64,000 nt of DNA, from positions 36,517,557 to 36,581,556 of the forward strand of contig OZ024825.1 in the NCBI GenBank assembly GCA_964016985.1, given 5' to 3'. Positions 9,738-21,160 of the stretch are shown here, in pieces. Each line of letters starts with the position of its first letter. Within the stretch, counting starts at the first letter, position 1. The translations under genes and the position numbers were made by a program. The notes beneath the pieces are model-generated. The model made no database searches, was not told where the DNA came from, and saw only the letters and a program-made list of their open reading frames with translations. The DNA comes from Anodontia alba. Taxonomy: Eukaryota; Mollusca; Bivalvia; Lucinida; Lucinidae.

Positions 9738-10195
9738 AAAACAGCCAGTCAAAACGGCCCGCTACCAAAAAGACATACTACCAAAACGGCCAGTATTTAT
9801 GTATTGGTGTTAAAACGTGTCAAATGGAGGATATTTAAATAAAATTTGTTTGCTGGACTTTAGAATCTGTTTGCCATTACTCACCATTTTCAGCAGGTGA
9901 GTCTGCACACCCTACAGAGAGAGTTAGGTGTTATGTCAGAGCTTGGTTACTGATGATTACAGTAGGTTAAGGTTAGGGAAATTGAGGGGATTATATAAAG
10001 CGTGCTTAAATCTGGATTATTTACAGACAGTTAGGGTAAGATTTAGTGGCGGAGAGATTCTAAGGGTGTTCCAAATATTACTTTTAAAAGGCTCGGCCTG
10101 TTTGGCAGTGGTCCGTTTTGACTAAATAGGAGTAGACCGTTGTGGTACTGGGCCATTTTGGCCTCGACTGTTCGATAATAGGCTGTTTTGACTGT
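9738..10195. mobile_element. Foldback-like element with CCAAAACGGCC words
   Basis: The left block repeats GTCAAAACGGCC, CTACCAAAAAG and CTACCAAAACGGCC; the right block has the complements GTCCGTTTTGACTAAATAGG, GGTACTGGGCCATTTTGGCC and GGCTGTTTTGACTG. So the inverted ends are made of short repeated words, the same plan as the element at 56221-57782 with different words. No clear target duplication. Confidence 0.45.
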
Positions 10196-10687
10196 AATTC
10201 AAGTACACAAGACTCTCTGGAAAGTCTTTCAATGCTAAACTTTCTTCAGAACAGATTTAAGGCAGACGAGTGTTTCAACACTCACTGACAACGTCTCTCA
10301 CAAAGAGTAGCCTAAATAGTTGAATCAGGAATAATGTAAGCTGGACAACGAGAACAGACATAGCAGGTCTTCTTCTCCTCCCCCGCCCCACCGTCCCCCA
10401 AACGGCTATGTCGATATCCTGCATTCACTAATATACGAGAGTGTACATGTATACATTTCGTAAAGCTTGGTACCAGCCGATCGAGCACCCGATGAGCGCA
10501 TGAGTTTTTTAACCCGCCTCGGGTCTTTTCCCCGCTTGGTCGTTTTGCCCTGTCATTTGTGTCGTAAACAGGTTTTTGTGTGTCAGGTATTATGATCCTC
10601 AAATCTTATATCACCAGAACAGATGTGGTAGTAAACCAAAACACAGTAAAAGAGCTGGCTTAATGTATCATCTGTCAGTCTGTTAAT
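10196..10687. other. No gene or recognised repeat
   Basis: A reverse-strand open frame (10312-10602) crosses this interval. It has no recognisable domain and no repeat match within the window. Confidence 0.35.
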
Positions 10688-10854
10688 CTGGGCCCGGTTG
10701 TTCAAAGCGTCGTTAGCTTAACGAGCTCGTTATTGTCATTTCGTTAACTGTTTTAGCGGATTCAACATGCAATATTCTAATATTTTTGCTGAAAAAAATG
10801 TGAGTAGCTTTTGCACTGCAAACGGCATTGTTAGCTTTGAACAACTGGGCCCAG
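10688..10854. mobile_element. Family O MITE (GGGCCCAGTTGTTCAAA ends), copy 1
   Basis: 167 bp. Ends CTGGGCCCGGTTGTTCAAAG and CTTTGAACAACTGGGCCCAG are inverted repeats; subterminal GTTAGCTTAACGA. The related copy is at 53818-54206. Confidence 0.8.
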
Positions 10855-10859
10855 GTTTG

Positions 10860-10975
10860 AAAAGAATAAATAAATAATAATAATAATAAAACATCGCTCG
10901 CTCCTCCTGACTGATGAAAAAAAAAACCACCACCACAACAACAATAAAAAACAAAAAACAACAACAAACAAGAAC
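10860..10975. repeat. Low-complexity A-rich tract
   Basis: AATAATAAT-type and CAACAACAA-type simple repeats, with the phrase AACATCGCTCGCTCCTC on both sides (about 10890 and 10972). The reading frames through it are simple-repeat artefacts. Confidence 0.7.
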
Positions 10976-11084
10976 ATCGCTCGCTCCTCTGAACTAATGT
11001 GATATTTTTCTAATAAAAATTGTTTTTCGCTCGCTCACTCCATAGTTTGAACCAGAAATCCGAGGACCAATGAATCAATTTGGT

Positions 11085-11287
11085 GTGGCCTAATCAGATA
11101 CCTCAGTCGTTCAGAAAAATGGGGCCTTTCACATAGGAATCCAGAAAAATCGGGTCATTCATATACATTTTATTGAAAAAAGGGAGCCAATCATATACCT
11201 GGCAGCGCTGAAAAAGGGGGCCATTCGGCACGCACATCCGTACTATGCCATATATAGGAAGTTACACCCCCCTCGTCCCCTCCCGAG
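11085..11287 (-). repeat. Family J repeat, copy 1
   Basis: On the minus strand it reads GTAACTTCCTATATATGGCA, then GTGCGTGCCGAATGGCCCCC and GCGCTGCCAGGTATATGATT. This matches 56530-56720 closely, in the opposite orientation. Internally, ATATACCTGG and AAAAAGGGGGCCATTC words repeat three to four times. Confidence 0.7.
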
Positions 11288-11567
11288 GCGTTAATATTAT
11301 TTATTTCATTCTATAATAAATTCATAAGTATTGATATAATTTATTCGATCTGACACCAAGTCCCGTATATGAGTATTTCGGCTACTCTCTAACTGGAGGT
11401 AACGTGAAACGGCTTCACAATAATCGTTCAGAAGATACCTTACCTACCATTTTGTACCTTTTTGTAGACTGGGAATCTTCTTAAGCCCTAAAGGCTTATA
11501 ATTCCCCTCGACGTCTTATGAATTGATGTCATCGGTTCCGGTTATTGTGAGTCTCAATTGGGTTGAA

Positions 11568-14500
11568 TTAGTAGATGTCAGATGTATCAAATCTCCTGTT
11601 GATCCATAATTTGTCTAACTTTGTCTTGAATTCTAATACAGTCTTTGAGTTCACCAATTCTGACGGTAATCCATTCCATACTGGGACATTTCTCAATGCG
11701 AAAAAATTCATTCTAATAGATTTATTTGCACGTGGTTTGTTCAATTTCAAGTTATGACCTCTCAAGTGGGTGTTATCAGTGAATGAAAAGAACAATTTCA
11801 TGTCTATGTCATCAATATTGTGGACAATTTTAAATACTTGAATAATGTCAAATCTTTTCCTTCTGTATTCTAGTGTAGGCAGATTTAACTCAGTAAGTCT
11901 TTCATTGTATGATAATCCTCTTAGCTCTGGTACTATCCTCGTAGCGCGCCGCTGAGCATTTTCCAATATCTGCCTATACTTTTTTGTTATTGGGTAGAAT
12001 ATCAAATTCCCGTAATCAAGATGGGACCTAATCAGCGTTTTATACAATGTCAAAAACAAAGACTTGTCCATGTACGTGAATTTCCGTTTAATTAGTCCGA
12101 TGATACGATTTACTTTGTTTACTGTGTTGTCTATATGTTCTTCAAATTTTAGGCTTTTGTTAAATAATATTCCCAGATCACATTCGGAATCCTCTGTGGC
12201 TAGTGTGTGTGCATTGTTCTGACTATCCACCATGTGATGTTCATATTCAAACTGAATGTTACCATAGGAAACAATCTTACATTTCTTAATATTGAAACCA
12301 AGTAACCAGTCTTTGCTCCATTGACATAGTCGCAACATATCTTCTTGTAATTCTCTCTGATCGGCCCGAGTTTTTATGATTTTATACAGTTTGCAGTCAT
12401 CGGCGAACAACTGACATACACTTCCTGGGAGATCATTAATATACACGATGAATAGAACTGGGCCCAGAATGGACCCTTGGGGAATTCCTGACAAAACATC
12501 AGTCCATGCTGAGGGTTTCTAATTGATTATTACTCTCTGTTGCCTCTTATACAAAAAGTTTGTCAACCACTGAAGTAGTGGCCCTTTAATTCCGTACCCT
12601 TCAACTTTCTTGATCAGCCTCTTATGAGGCACACTATCAAAAGCTTTACGGAAGTCTGTATAAACTGTGTCAACTTGTAAGTTATTATCCAAAGCTTCTG
12701 TCCAATCATTTAACACTGTTAAAAGTTGCAGGATTGTACTTCTGTTCTTCCTAAAGCCAAACTGACTATCTGATAACAATTTATATTTTGTCAAATGACT
12801 TACTATTGCCTCTCTGATATTTTTTTCCAGCAGTTTACATATAACTGATGTTAATGAAACCGGCCTGTAGTTCCCTGGGTCTTGTTTATTGCCTTTCTTA
12901 AAAATACGTGTAATATTTGCTTGTTTCCAGTCTTCTGGTACATCCCCGCTCGATACCGATTTTCTAAAAATTTCATTCAAAGTGAGATAAATCTCCTCCG
13001 CACACTCTTTCAAGAAGAAAGGATGGCAATTGTCAGGTCCACATGATTTTGACACGTTTAATGTTTGTAATTGTTTCAACACTGTTTCAGGTTTAATTTC
13101 AATCTGACTAATACTATCCTTATCCGGCAACTTTTGTTCAAACTCTGGAATCTCTGAGTTCTCTTCTACTGTGAATACCGATGCAAATAAGTCATTTAAT
13201 ATTTCTGCCTTTTCGTAATCATCAGACTTTATTTCACCATCTTTATCTCGTAAGTCACCAATGTTGCTTTTACACTTAGTTTCTGACTTCACATGGCTCC
13301 AGAAAGATTTCGGTGCCGTTTTAACGCTTTCTGCTACACCTTTTTGATATTTTTTCTTTGCAAATCTTACTGCCTTAGGTGCACTGTTTCTGAGTTTACA
13401 ATATTCCTCATAGTCCCTGTAACTGTGGCTGTAGGTGAAACGTTTCCAAGCATGATACTTTTTCTTAACTTTCTTTACGCAGTACTGATCCATCCATTTG
13501 GGTTTATTAAAATTCTTGCAACTCTTTCTAATGGGGACAAAGTTCTCAATACAATAATTCATTATTGTCATGAAATATTTCCAGGATTCTTCAGTGTTCA
13601 GATCAGTCATATCACTCCAATCAGCTTGATTCAAATAATTTCTAATGTTTCTATAGTCAGCTTTATAAAAGTTGGGTCTCTGCTGATTAATTTCTACTTT
13701 TTCAAATTCACAATTAACGTCAAAAATCACACTAACATGGTCACCATGCACCTAACTTATCACCAAGTCTTAAATTTTCAATTAGTTCTTCCTTATCAGT
13801 CAATACTAAATCAAGGCAACTGGGATTCTGACCTTCTCTGTATCTTGTATTGGGATGTACATGTTGAAATAAGTAATTGTCTCTGATGCACTCGACAAAA
13901 TGAAATGCCGGATGTGATTCACTTCTGCGGACTGTCCATGATTCCCAATTTATTTCAGGAAAGTTAAAATCTCCTACAATCACTGTATGTTTATAACCCA
14001 TTTCAACTGCTTCTGAAATAAATCTATTTAACAGAGTATGGTTTTCTGCGTCACAATTTGGAGACTTGTATACCCCACCAATAAGTAACTTCTCTGATCT
14101 ATTCACAACTATTTTACACTACACCGATTCTTTAAAGTTTGTTTTATTTAACGAGTAACAGTAATCTGCCTTGATTGTATCTCTAATGTAAATTGCCACA
14201 CCTTTACTGCTGTCACTTACAGGACAAGTATAACATGAAAAACCATGTATCTTAAACTCATTTCTATCTATATTTGCTGACTTCAAATTCTTTGTGAAAA
14301 CTTCTGTTACAATTATAATGTCAGGATTTTCTATTGATATCAATACTTCTAATTCTCCAATCTTATTTAACAAGCAGTCTGCATTAATATAGTAAAACTT
14401 CAGTTTCTTTGCACTGTCTGTACTTACATCATTTATTGAAAAAGAGTTTGAACTAATTGAAGATAAACTGTGTAACTCTGAACTATTTAACTCAGAACTA

Positions 14501-14625
14501 TTTAACTCCGAAAATGAACTGTTTAAAGAACTGTCAACGTATATACATGTTGATTGATCTGATAGAGAGTCATTAATGAAAAGTTCCACCTTCCTGGCCT
14601 CCACCAGGGGGTGACCTACTTCCAC
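11568..14625 (-). pseudogene. LINE ORF2: endonuclease-reverse transcriptase, interrupted
   Basis: The endonuclease part runs from about 14410 to 13740 (FYYINADCLLNKIGEL, PDIIIVTEVF, VGDFNFPEINW, CLDLVLTDKEEL). The reverse transcriptase part follows (GNYRPVSLTSV, QFGFRKNRST, DFRKAFDSVPH, GIPQGSILGPV, and the catalytic FADD at 12407-12396), then a C-terminal region with RSHLDYGNLIFYP and PVWNGLPSEL. It would cut target DNA and copy the element's RNA. Breaks: an in-frame TAG at 14119-14121, a frameshift at about 13745 where the endonuclease's final DH motif changes frame, and an in-frame TAG at 12519-12521 just before GIPQGS. Otherwise the frame is intact, so both stops are probably point mutations. 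Confidence 0.9.
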
Positions 14626-15455
14626 TTAATGTACCCCTTACAGCCGATCTACCACGCTCTTGAGTATCCATAACAGGTCCATCGCGCTCTTGTCCATTAA
14701 CATAGTTGTGGTCACCTGTGTCCTGTGCCTCCTGCCTGGGTGCTCGCTTTACAATTTTACCCCTACGGATCACCAGATATTCTTCTCCGTCTGCAATTCT
14801 ACGTCTCCTCTCTTCACGCTGCTGAAAAGCAGCTTTTCTCTGTCCATTTGTTAGATCAGGTGATATAGACACATTAGAGTGATCAACATTATTTTTCAGA
14901 TTTCTGGCGGCATCCAGTACCTTTCTCTTATCTTCAAGGGTACCAACTGAGAACCTAATAGGCCTTGCCTTCCTTCTTTCTCGCGACAAAATAGCTAGCC
15001 TAAAAACATTTTCAATGTCTACCTCCAAATGTAATGTATCCATCAAAATAGCTTGAACCTTTTCGCTGTCATCCTGTTTTCTTGTCCTCTAATGTACCCT
15101 CATCACTCTCAGGCATTGCATGTATTCAGCTTCCTCTGTTCCCTTTCAACTTCTTCCTCTTTTTCTTCCCTAATGACTTCTCCAGATTGCTGAGTTGTGC
15201 CATCATCATGTTCACTCCTGGTATTGCAATTCTGCAGTGCACACATGTCCAAAGGATGCTCTCCTCTTTACAAATTTCATTAAAAAGTGCCTGTCTGAGC
15301 TTTGAGCATTTGAAACAGTACAGTGACTTACAAAAGCCACACTTGATACTTTCTGATTTGGTCCCTAAATCAGTCTTGCAATCAACACATTGGGCTTTGC
15401 TTTGCCCGCCATTTTCGTCACCCTCGCGGCCTTGCTGTTCTTTGGTCATTTTCAA
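14573..15455 (-). pseudogene. LINE ORF1: PHD-type zinc finger and binding domain, frameshifted
   Basis: The first segment (15455-15126, 109 residues) has a cysteine pattern of PHD/ESP fingers: C23, C26, C39, C42, C47, C50, then WTCVHC at 69-74, and a basic KKKRKKLKG end. The second (15046-14573), in another frame, has ARPIRFSVGTLEDKRKVLDA, ISPDLTNGQRKAAF and GEEYLVIRRGKIV, resembling the C-terminal domain of LINE ORF1 proteins that bind element RNA. A frameshift lies between 15126 and 15046. The 3' part overlaps the start of ORF2 in another frame. Confidence 0.75.
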
Positions 15456-15669
15456 ACAAAATAGTTTTTGAAAATTTTGAAAAACACTCGCCAGTGTTTG
15501 GCTTTACTGAACGCAACTCTGGTGTTAATCATGGGTCTGTTTGTTTGTTGATAGATTGATAACCGGATTATCAGGATGTGCAAACCACGAACAAATAAAA
15601 AGGAGCATTTTGTGCTGTGGTTTTGTCCTAAAACTTGCAAAACTGGGATTTCCCTGAAGTACTTTTAGA

Positions 15670-15776
15670 CCCAGCTAGCACTCTATGTAAATCTACATCG
15701 GGCCGTCATCGGCCCGTCAGCTACCCTGACGGGCCGATGACGGCCCGATATAGATTTACGTAGAATGCTGACTGGG
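15670..15776. mobile_element. Family E 107-bp hairpin, copy 1
   Basis: Two arms of about 52 bp (CCCAGCTAGCACTCTATG at left, GCTGACTGGG at right) round a TA centre; inner stem GGGCCGTCATCGGCCCGTCA. Almost identical to 32796-32902. No coding capacity. Confidence 0.85.
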
Positions 15777-16636
15777 GATTGGCTGGTTTCCACATTTCAT
15801 ATAGTGCGCTAGGACACATGAGTAAACAGATAATCTTTAAAAAATCAGACGTGAACGAAACGAAGTCGATCGTGTCACCTTAAATGTTGTCCTAGATCTT
15901 TGATGGCCGTTATGCGATCAGTGTCGTCCAAGTACGAGCCTTAGTTCATATGTAAACAGCAAGGACCAAGATCGGAATGCGCATCTCTGAACCATGCTTT
16001 CACTTCTATTATTGTTGCTTTTCACAGAAATTTTAAGATATTGTTCAGCCGGAAACACTTCTCGCATACCTGTGAAAATATCAGGGGAATTCGGTAGAGA
16101 TCAATTCTCGCAAATTTAAAAACATTTTCTCTTTCCCATTAGAGTTGATTCACTGGGAAGGCTCGAATTATAGGGATTTCTGTCTCGTGCTTCTTTAAAG
16201 TTTTCTCACGTGAATCTACCTTTGTAAGTGGTACAACCAACGCAGTTTAAGCTCGTGTTTTCCCAAAGTGTGATATTTATATTTATACTTGAGGGAGAAT
16301 GGTTAATTCACTTTTTAATCATTTCTCATAATTCATATCTACAATGCTGTTAAGAAGAGAGAATGCTGATTTAAGGCCTGCTGTGTGTCGGTTGTGCCTT
16401 TTGTGTGGCCATGGCCGATCCGAGTGCGAAGGTCATGCTGTTTGGACATTGGTTCCGCCACATGTTCCTTCGTTCACCCGTATTCGACATGGTACCTTTG
16501 TAAATGTTACAGCCGACACAGTGCAGACTCATGTCTTCCAAAAGTGTTATATGTGTGTCTGTGCTAATCGTTTTTCATGGTTCATATTTGAACGACAATT
16601 TTACATTCCTATGGGATATACGAAATGTTTTATATA
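15777..16636. other. Unassigned region with a diverged direct repeat
   Basis: About 16218-16330 (CTTTGTAAGTGGTACAACC, CCCAAAGTGTGATA) recurs at about 16495-16606 (CTTTGTAAATGTTACAGCC, CCAAAAGTGTTATA), 277 bp apart. Cysteine-rich forward frames at 16344-16736 have no recognised domain. Confidence 0.35.
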
Positions 16637-16960
16637 CAGTCGACTCTCGTTATCTCGAATTCCAAGGGACTGTCTGAAATACTTCGAGATATCCGTACTC
16701 CGACATATCAGATTTTCAGAATTGAGGAAACACTAATTCGATTAACCACATTTAACAAATATATGTGTAATTTGACTTCTGAAGTTAGAGATATATTGAA
16801 AATATTGAGGAAAAGAGGAGAAATTAGGAGCAATTTCTCCTCTTTTCCACAATATTTTTTACCTGTTGTTAAATTTTCATGTTTAGGCAGGGACCAGATT
16901 TTCACTTCGAGATAAGCGGTTATTCGAGATAAGCGAGTTCGAGATAGCGAGAGTCAACTG
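16637..16960. mobile_element. pogo/Tigger-like MITE (family G), copy 1
   Basis: 324 bp, flanked by TA (16635-16636 and 16961-16962). Ends CAGTCGACTCTCGTTATCTC and GATAGCGAGAGTCAACTG are inverted, with repeated TTATCTCGAA-type words just inside. A central GGAGAAATT...AATTTCTCC hairpin. CAGT ends plus a TA duplication fit the pogo branch of the Tc1/mariner superfamily. No transposase. Confidence 0.85.
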
Positions 16961-17243
16961 TACTCTTGAAAAACCAGTATTACTCATCAGTGTATATGTA
17001 AAAATGATGATATCTTATCTGTATCAAATGGAGTATATGGGCTGGCAAGTTGGTATGATGGTGTGGATAGGCCGTATCATATGCCAGTCGGCACATGTCT
17101 TCAAGATGTTATTTCTAAATAAATACATATATCTGATACAATTCCAAAGATGCATGGGAGAAGTTCCCTAAGATCAACAATAAGAAAACTTAAGTTGATA
17201 AATTCAGTAGCTGTCTGATTTTTTTTTATTATTATTACTATTT
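16961..17243. other. No gene or recognised repeat
   Basis: Short unassigned AT-rich interval between the G element and the P element. Confidence 0.35.
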
Positions 17244-18411
17244 TTAGCTCATCTGAGCCGAAGGCTCAGGAGCTATTCTGATCACTCCCCGTCTGTCGTC
17301 CGTCTGTCCGTCCGTTCACACCTTTGAACGACTTCTCCTCTGAAAAGCCCGGGCCAAATTTCTTCAAACCACGTGGAGCCTGTGTTAAATGGGGATTGAA
17401 AATTTATAGAAATGGTTATGGTCCGTAAATCAAGATGGCCGCCATGCACATAAATAGCTCCCATAGACTTATAATGGGGACAAACTTAAAAAATCTTCTT
17501 CTCTGAAACCATGAGGCCCACAGCTTATATATTTAGTATGTAGCAATGTTTAGTGGTCCCAAACATAAATCATGCCAATCAAGCCCCTGGGTTCCAAACT
17601 GGCAACGCCCCGGGGTCATTAGTTCCTATAGACTTAGAATGGGAAAAACTTAAAAAATCGTCTTCTCTGAAACCATGAGGCGCACAGCTTATATATTAAG
17701 TATGTAGCAATGTTTAGTGATCCCCAACATAAATCATGCCAACCCTGTCTCTTGGGTCAAAACTGGCCACGCCCCGGGGCTCATTAGCTCCCATAGACTT
17801 TTAAGGGCAAAAACCTTTTCTGAAACCATAAGGCCCAGAGCTTAGACATTTAGTATGTAGCAATGTTAAGTGGTCACCTACAAAAATCCGGCCAACCATG
17901 CCCCTAGGGTCCAAATTGGCCATACCTCGGGGCTCATTAGCTCCTATAGACTTAAAATGGGCAAAACAAAAAAATCTTCTTCTCTGAAATATGTAGCAAT
18001 TTAAAGGAAAAACGGACCGAATTATGCCCCTTTATGGACTTGTGGCATAGGAAAAGATTGTTAGCAAAATATCTCAGGAACCGCTTGGACTAGACTCTTG
18101 AAATTTTGCAGGCTGTTTGGAACTAATATGAAGATGACCTGATCAAATTATGGCATAATTTTATGGAAAATTGACCAAATTATGCCCCTTTGTGGACTCA
18201 GGCATTCTAGCATAGCACACGCTTGTAAGTAAAATATCTTTTTGATTTATCGCCCTTTGAAAATTTCAGCATTTTAACCTTGTAAGCAAGATATCTCAAA
18301 AACTGTTTAAGCCATTGCCTTGAAACTTGACAGGGAATGATGAGTAAATGACCTGATTAACTTATGGCAGCTAACTCAGGTGAGCGTTGTGGCCCATGGG
18401 CCTCTTGTGTT
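17244..18411 (+). mobile_element. Family P tandem-cored element, copy 2 (both ends present)
   Basis: Starts TTTTTAGCTCATCTGAGCCG, then a GCCGAAGGCTCAGGAGC hairpin and GTCTGTCGTCCGTCTGTCCG. Ends CTAACTCAGGTGAGCGTTGT, then GGCCCATGGGCCTCTTGTG. The core is imperfect units of about 170 bp with CTTCTTCTCTGAAACCATGA and AGTATGTAGCAATGTTTAGT. Non-coding throughout. This copy helps define the family's ends. Confidence 0.75.
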
Positions 18412-18412
18412 T

Positions 18413-18444
<32 letters not shown>

Positions 18445-18445
18445 T
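18412..18445. repeat. T-rich tract
   Basis: T run with one C, directly after the CCTCTTGTG end of the P element. Confidence 0.9.
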
Positions 18446-18913
18446 GGTGAAACAGAGTGTGCACCTCTCCTGTCATACGCAAAAACAATGATGATATGAA
18501 TATTATTAATGTTGTTTCTATTCTTATATGGATGGTTGTATCACGTAGCTGCTATCCTACATATTATTGTATTATGTTTTAAGTATACATGCGCATGGAC
18601 CTTGTAGGCTTATTGCATTAATAAAGTATCATAAAGTATCTATCTCCAAACCGCGATAATAACAAAGCTGAAGGTGTTCATTTGTATGCTGACTGCCTGA
18701 GCAGGTTAGTTAGGGCCTTTTTCAGTCGTATAACACACGTATGTTATCTTAGTTGCGATGCACTGGCTTATATTGGAGCTGTCACTGCGACAGAAATCCT
18801 AGATATGTAAGCAGCTTTGAAGATACTGAGAAGTATGTTGAGTATGCTTAATCATTAGCAGGTTGGTCAATAATCGTGAACACTGTTCTTTTGTTTTTAG
18901 CTCTGGGTACTGC
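18446..18913. other. No gene or recognised repeat
   Basis: Contains a small GTATCATAAAGTATCATAAA repetition (about 18626-18645); otherwise unremarkable. Confidence 0.35.
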
Positions 18914-19172
18914 CATTACGAAAACACGCCTATTCAAATAATATTGAAAATTTCATCACCAAAATCTGAAATTTTTCAGATAAAAGTTCTGTTATTTTTC
19001 ATATTTCTGATCGAAACGAGGCGGTTCTAACGAGTACCCACAATCTATGTTCCACAATCTATGTTTTTGAGCAGAAATAAAAAAAACAATGTATACCCTA
19101 TAAACCCCCAGTTTTACTATATAAAAGTGGGGTTTAAAGGGGTCAAAATAATAAAGGTATGTTTTCTTGATT
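18914..19172 (-). mobile_element. Family A hairpin MITE, copy 4 (stem half deleted)
   Basis: Left end CATTACGAAAACACGCCTAT; right end GGTATGTTTTCTTGATTT. Most of one central arm is missing (TTTCTGATCGAAACGAGGCG), and CACAATCTATGTT is duplicated. This is what deletion at a hairpin base would leave. Confidence 0.75.
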
Positions 19173-19803
19173 TCGAGATGTTCAGATACAGATTGTTACG
19201 TTCAAATATAAACGGTCCGGGTTGCTTCAGCATACCATTAAATGCACCTTTTAACTGACTGTATAATAGTACCCGATAATCGGGGGCGAACATTCACTGT
19301 ACACAAGGTACGAAACCTCTCGCAATCGGTCTCTATTTTTACGGGATTGAACGGAGAGATTTGAGTGAGGAAGAATAGGAAGCGAGGGTCAATCTTTCGT
19401 TCTTATTTCTATCTTTTATCCTCAAATATGTTCGCACATTTTTAAAGATGTATTTGTCAATGAGCGGGAGCTTTTTCTTCTGCTGTATTTTATGGATAAA
19501 GGGAGCCCATTTTGTTTTGTTTTTTTGTTGTTGTTGTTTTATTATTATCTATTTCGAATCTGATTTTAGACGTGCGCATTATTTTTTTTTTTTCGATTTT
19601 GATTTTAAACGCGCGGTAAATCCGACGACCAGTGTATCAGTTTGGTGTGGGTTCATGAAATCAGTGGTGTCTTTTAAAACATGATACCGTCCTCCATGAA
19701 CTCTTCCATTTTTCAATGGGATAGTTCCTGCCTTTAATTATTGTTCGTAATAGCATGTTACTCTTTTGCGAGTTTGTGTTGCCTTATAGCTTCTCCAATC
19801 ACA
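19173..19803. other. No gene; low-complexity T-rich patches
   Basis: TTGTTG and poly-T patches at 19500-19610. The forward frame at 19448-19684 is phenylalanine and cysteine rich because of these and is not supported as a gene. Confidence 0.4.
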
Positions 19804-19932
19804 GGTACAGCAGACGACAATTTGCCTAGCAGACGAGCCACATGAAAATATCTAAAAAAAAAAAAAAAAAAAAAAAACAGAACAATTTTAGACTGTCATC
19901 TACTAAAAGTTTACTTCGAGCTTTAAAGGTTA
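19804..19932. mobile_element. Family D hairpin MITE, copy 6 (diverged)
   Basis: GTACAGCAGACGACAATTTG at left; GACTGTCATCTACTAAAAGT at right. An A24 run (about 19854-19876) occupies part of the middle. Confidence 0.5.
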
Positions 19933-19944
19933 AAAGAGCACTGA

Positions 19945-20173
19945 CATCACGAAAACATACCCATATAATTTTGACCCCCTTAAACCCCACTTTTATATAG
20001 TAAAACTGGGGTTTACAGGGGTATACATTAGTTTTCATATTTCTGCTCATAACATAGATTGTGGGTACTCGTTAGACCCGCCTCGCCGAGGCGGTTCTAA
20101 CGAGTACCCATAATCTATGTTTTGAACAGAAATATAAAAAAATATCAGAATTTTTATCTGAACATTTTCATTG
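19945..20173 (+). mobile_element. Family A hairpin MITE, copy 5 (3' truncated)
   Basis: Starts CATCACGAAAACATACCCAT, contains the CGCCTCGCCGAGGCGG stem, and stops at ATCTGAACATTTTCA without the GTGTTTTCGTAATG end. Confidence 0.75.
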
Positions 20174-20845
20174 AGTCTGCTAGCGACAGCTAGCAGGCTC
20201 TATGCAATCGCATGGGGTTTTTTACTACGTCACAAGCGGATTTTCATCACCGCTATATTCATACGCGCACTACTTCTTAATCAGACGCAATGCGGCACTA
20301 TTACGGCGAACTGAATGTGAAGCAGGGGAATTTTTTATAGCTTTTCTATTTCGCTAACATAACTGTAACTGAAATCGATTTAGATAGTGCAATTTGAAAC
20401 ATAGACTTCAAAATTCGGTGTAGTAATACACGCGCTACTTTTGTCAATCACCCCACGCCATCTTTGATGTTGTGCTTAGCAACGGAAGCTGAACGAAAAG
20501 AAAGTATCAGAATCTACTTATTCGATATTGAATATAGCAAGACATCAGGCATTTAATTCATTCCTCCTACATGAAATTACTTTATTCACACCTCAGTGAC
20601 ACGGAGTTGTCTGACGACTGCTGGCCCATTTATACGTTATGACCCTTCTTTTGTGGACATCGGAAAATCTCTTGAAAACAGAAAAGGGTAGGCATAGCTG
20701 GTCGGGCTAATCTGTTGATGCTTAGGTGAAGCACTATCAAATGACAATCAGTTATTAAAGCTAATCTGGATTGAACATAGCCATTTCAAATTTATTTAAT
20801 CTGCTCGTCTTCATAATAAGTTGATAAAGATAAATTTATAAAATT
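20174..20845. other. No gene; one short hairpin
   Basis: 20176-20203 is a small hairpin (GAGTCTGCTAGC and GCTAGCAGGCTC) directly at the truncation point of the family A copy. Nothing else recognised. Confidence 0.35.
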
Positions 20846-20857
20846 GCACCAGAATAA

Positions 20858-21148
20858 AGGGGGTGGTCGGGTGGTGCGAAGGTGCTGTGTATCTTGCATC
20901 ACTGGGGCGTCCAACTGATATTGGCTTGCAGTTGGGCAAGGCCTGCTATCCTTGTAGTGGGTAAGGGTAGAGGGGAATGTTTTTATTTCTTCTGTTTCTT
21001 CACTTTCATTCCTGTTCCTCTTTCTTCCCTGTCCCTCTCTTTCATCTCCTCTACTCTCTCTTCTATCTCTTTTCTCCCTTTCTCTGGGAGACGACACAAA
21101 ATGACCCTCAAGGGTTGACGTGTCGTTAAACCCCAACACAATCAAAAA
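20858..21148 (+). mobile_element. SINE with 12-bp target duplication
   Basis: Flanked by gcaccagaataa at 20846-20857 and 21149-21160. The element ends GGTTGACGTGTCGTTAAACC, then CCAACACAATCAAAAA, a 3' tail I recognise from mollusc SINEs. The middle is C/T-rich (21000-21085). No clear pol III boxes were found in the head, which may be decayed. The frames through it are not genes. Confidence 0.8.
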
Positions 21149-21160
21149 GCACCAGAATAA

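Larger units (their letters stand above)
11290..15660 (-). mobile_element. CR1/L2-like LINE retrotransposon, nearly full length, inactive
   Basis: Minus-strand order is ORF1 (PHD-type zinc finger, then a nucleic-acid-binding-type domain), then ORF2 (APE-type endonuclease, then reverse transcriptase), then about 280 bp of 3' sequence ending near an AAATAAATAAT-like tail. That layout fits the CR1/L2 branch of LINEs. The outer limits are approximate because no target duplication was found. Breaks are few, so inactivation looks fairly recent. A family J repeat abuts the 3' end and a hairpin MITE (E) lies just beyond the 5' end. Confidence 0.8.

Noticed and set aside
12519..13751. A host reverse transcriptase gene
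   Set aside because: Endonuclease order, ORF1 upstream and stops show a decayed LINE.
13293..13886. A 197-codon forward frame
   Set aside because: Antisense shadow of LINE ORF2; hydrophobic by chance of the reverse reading.
14660..15471. Forward frames opposite the LINE
   Set aside because: Shadows of ORF1 on the other strand.
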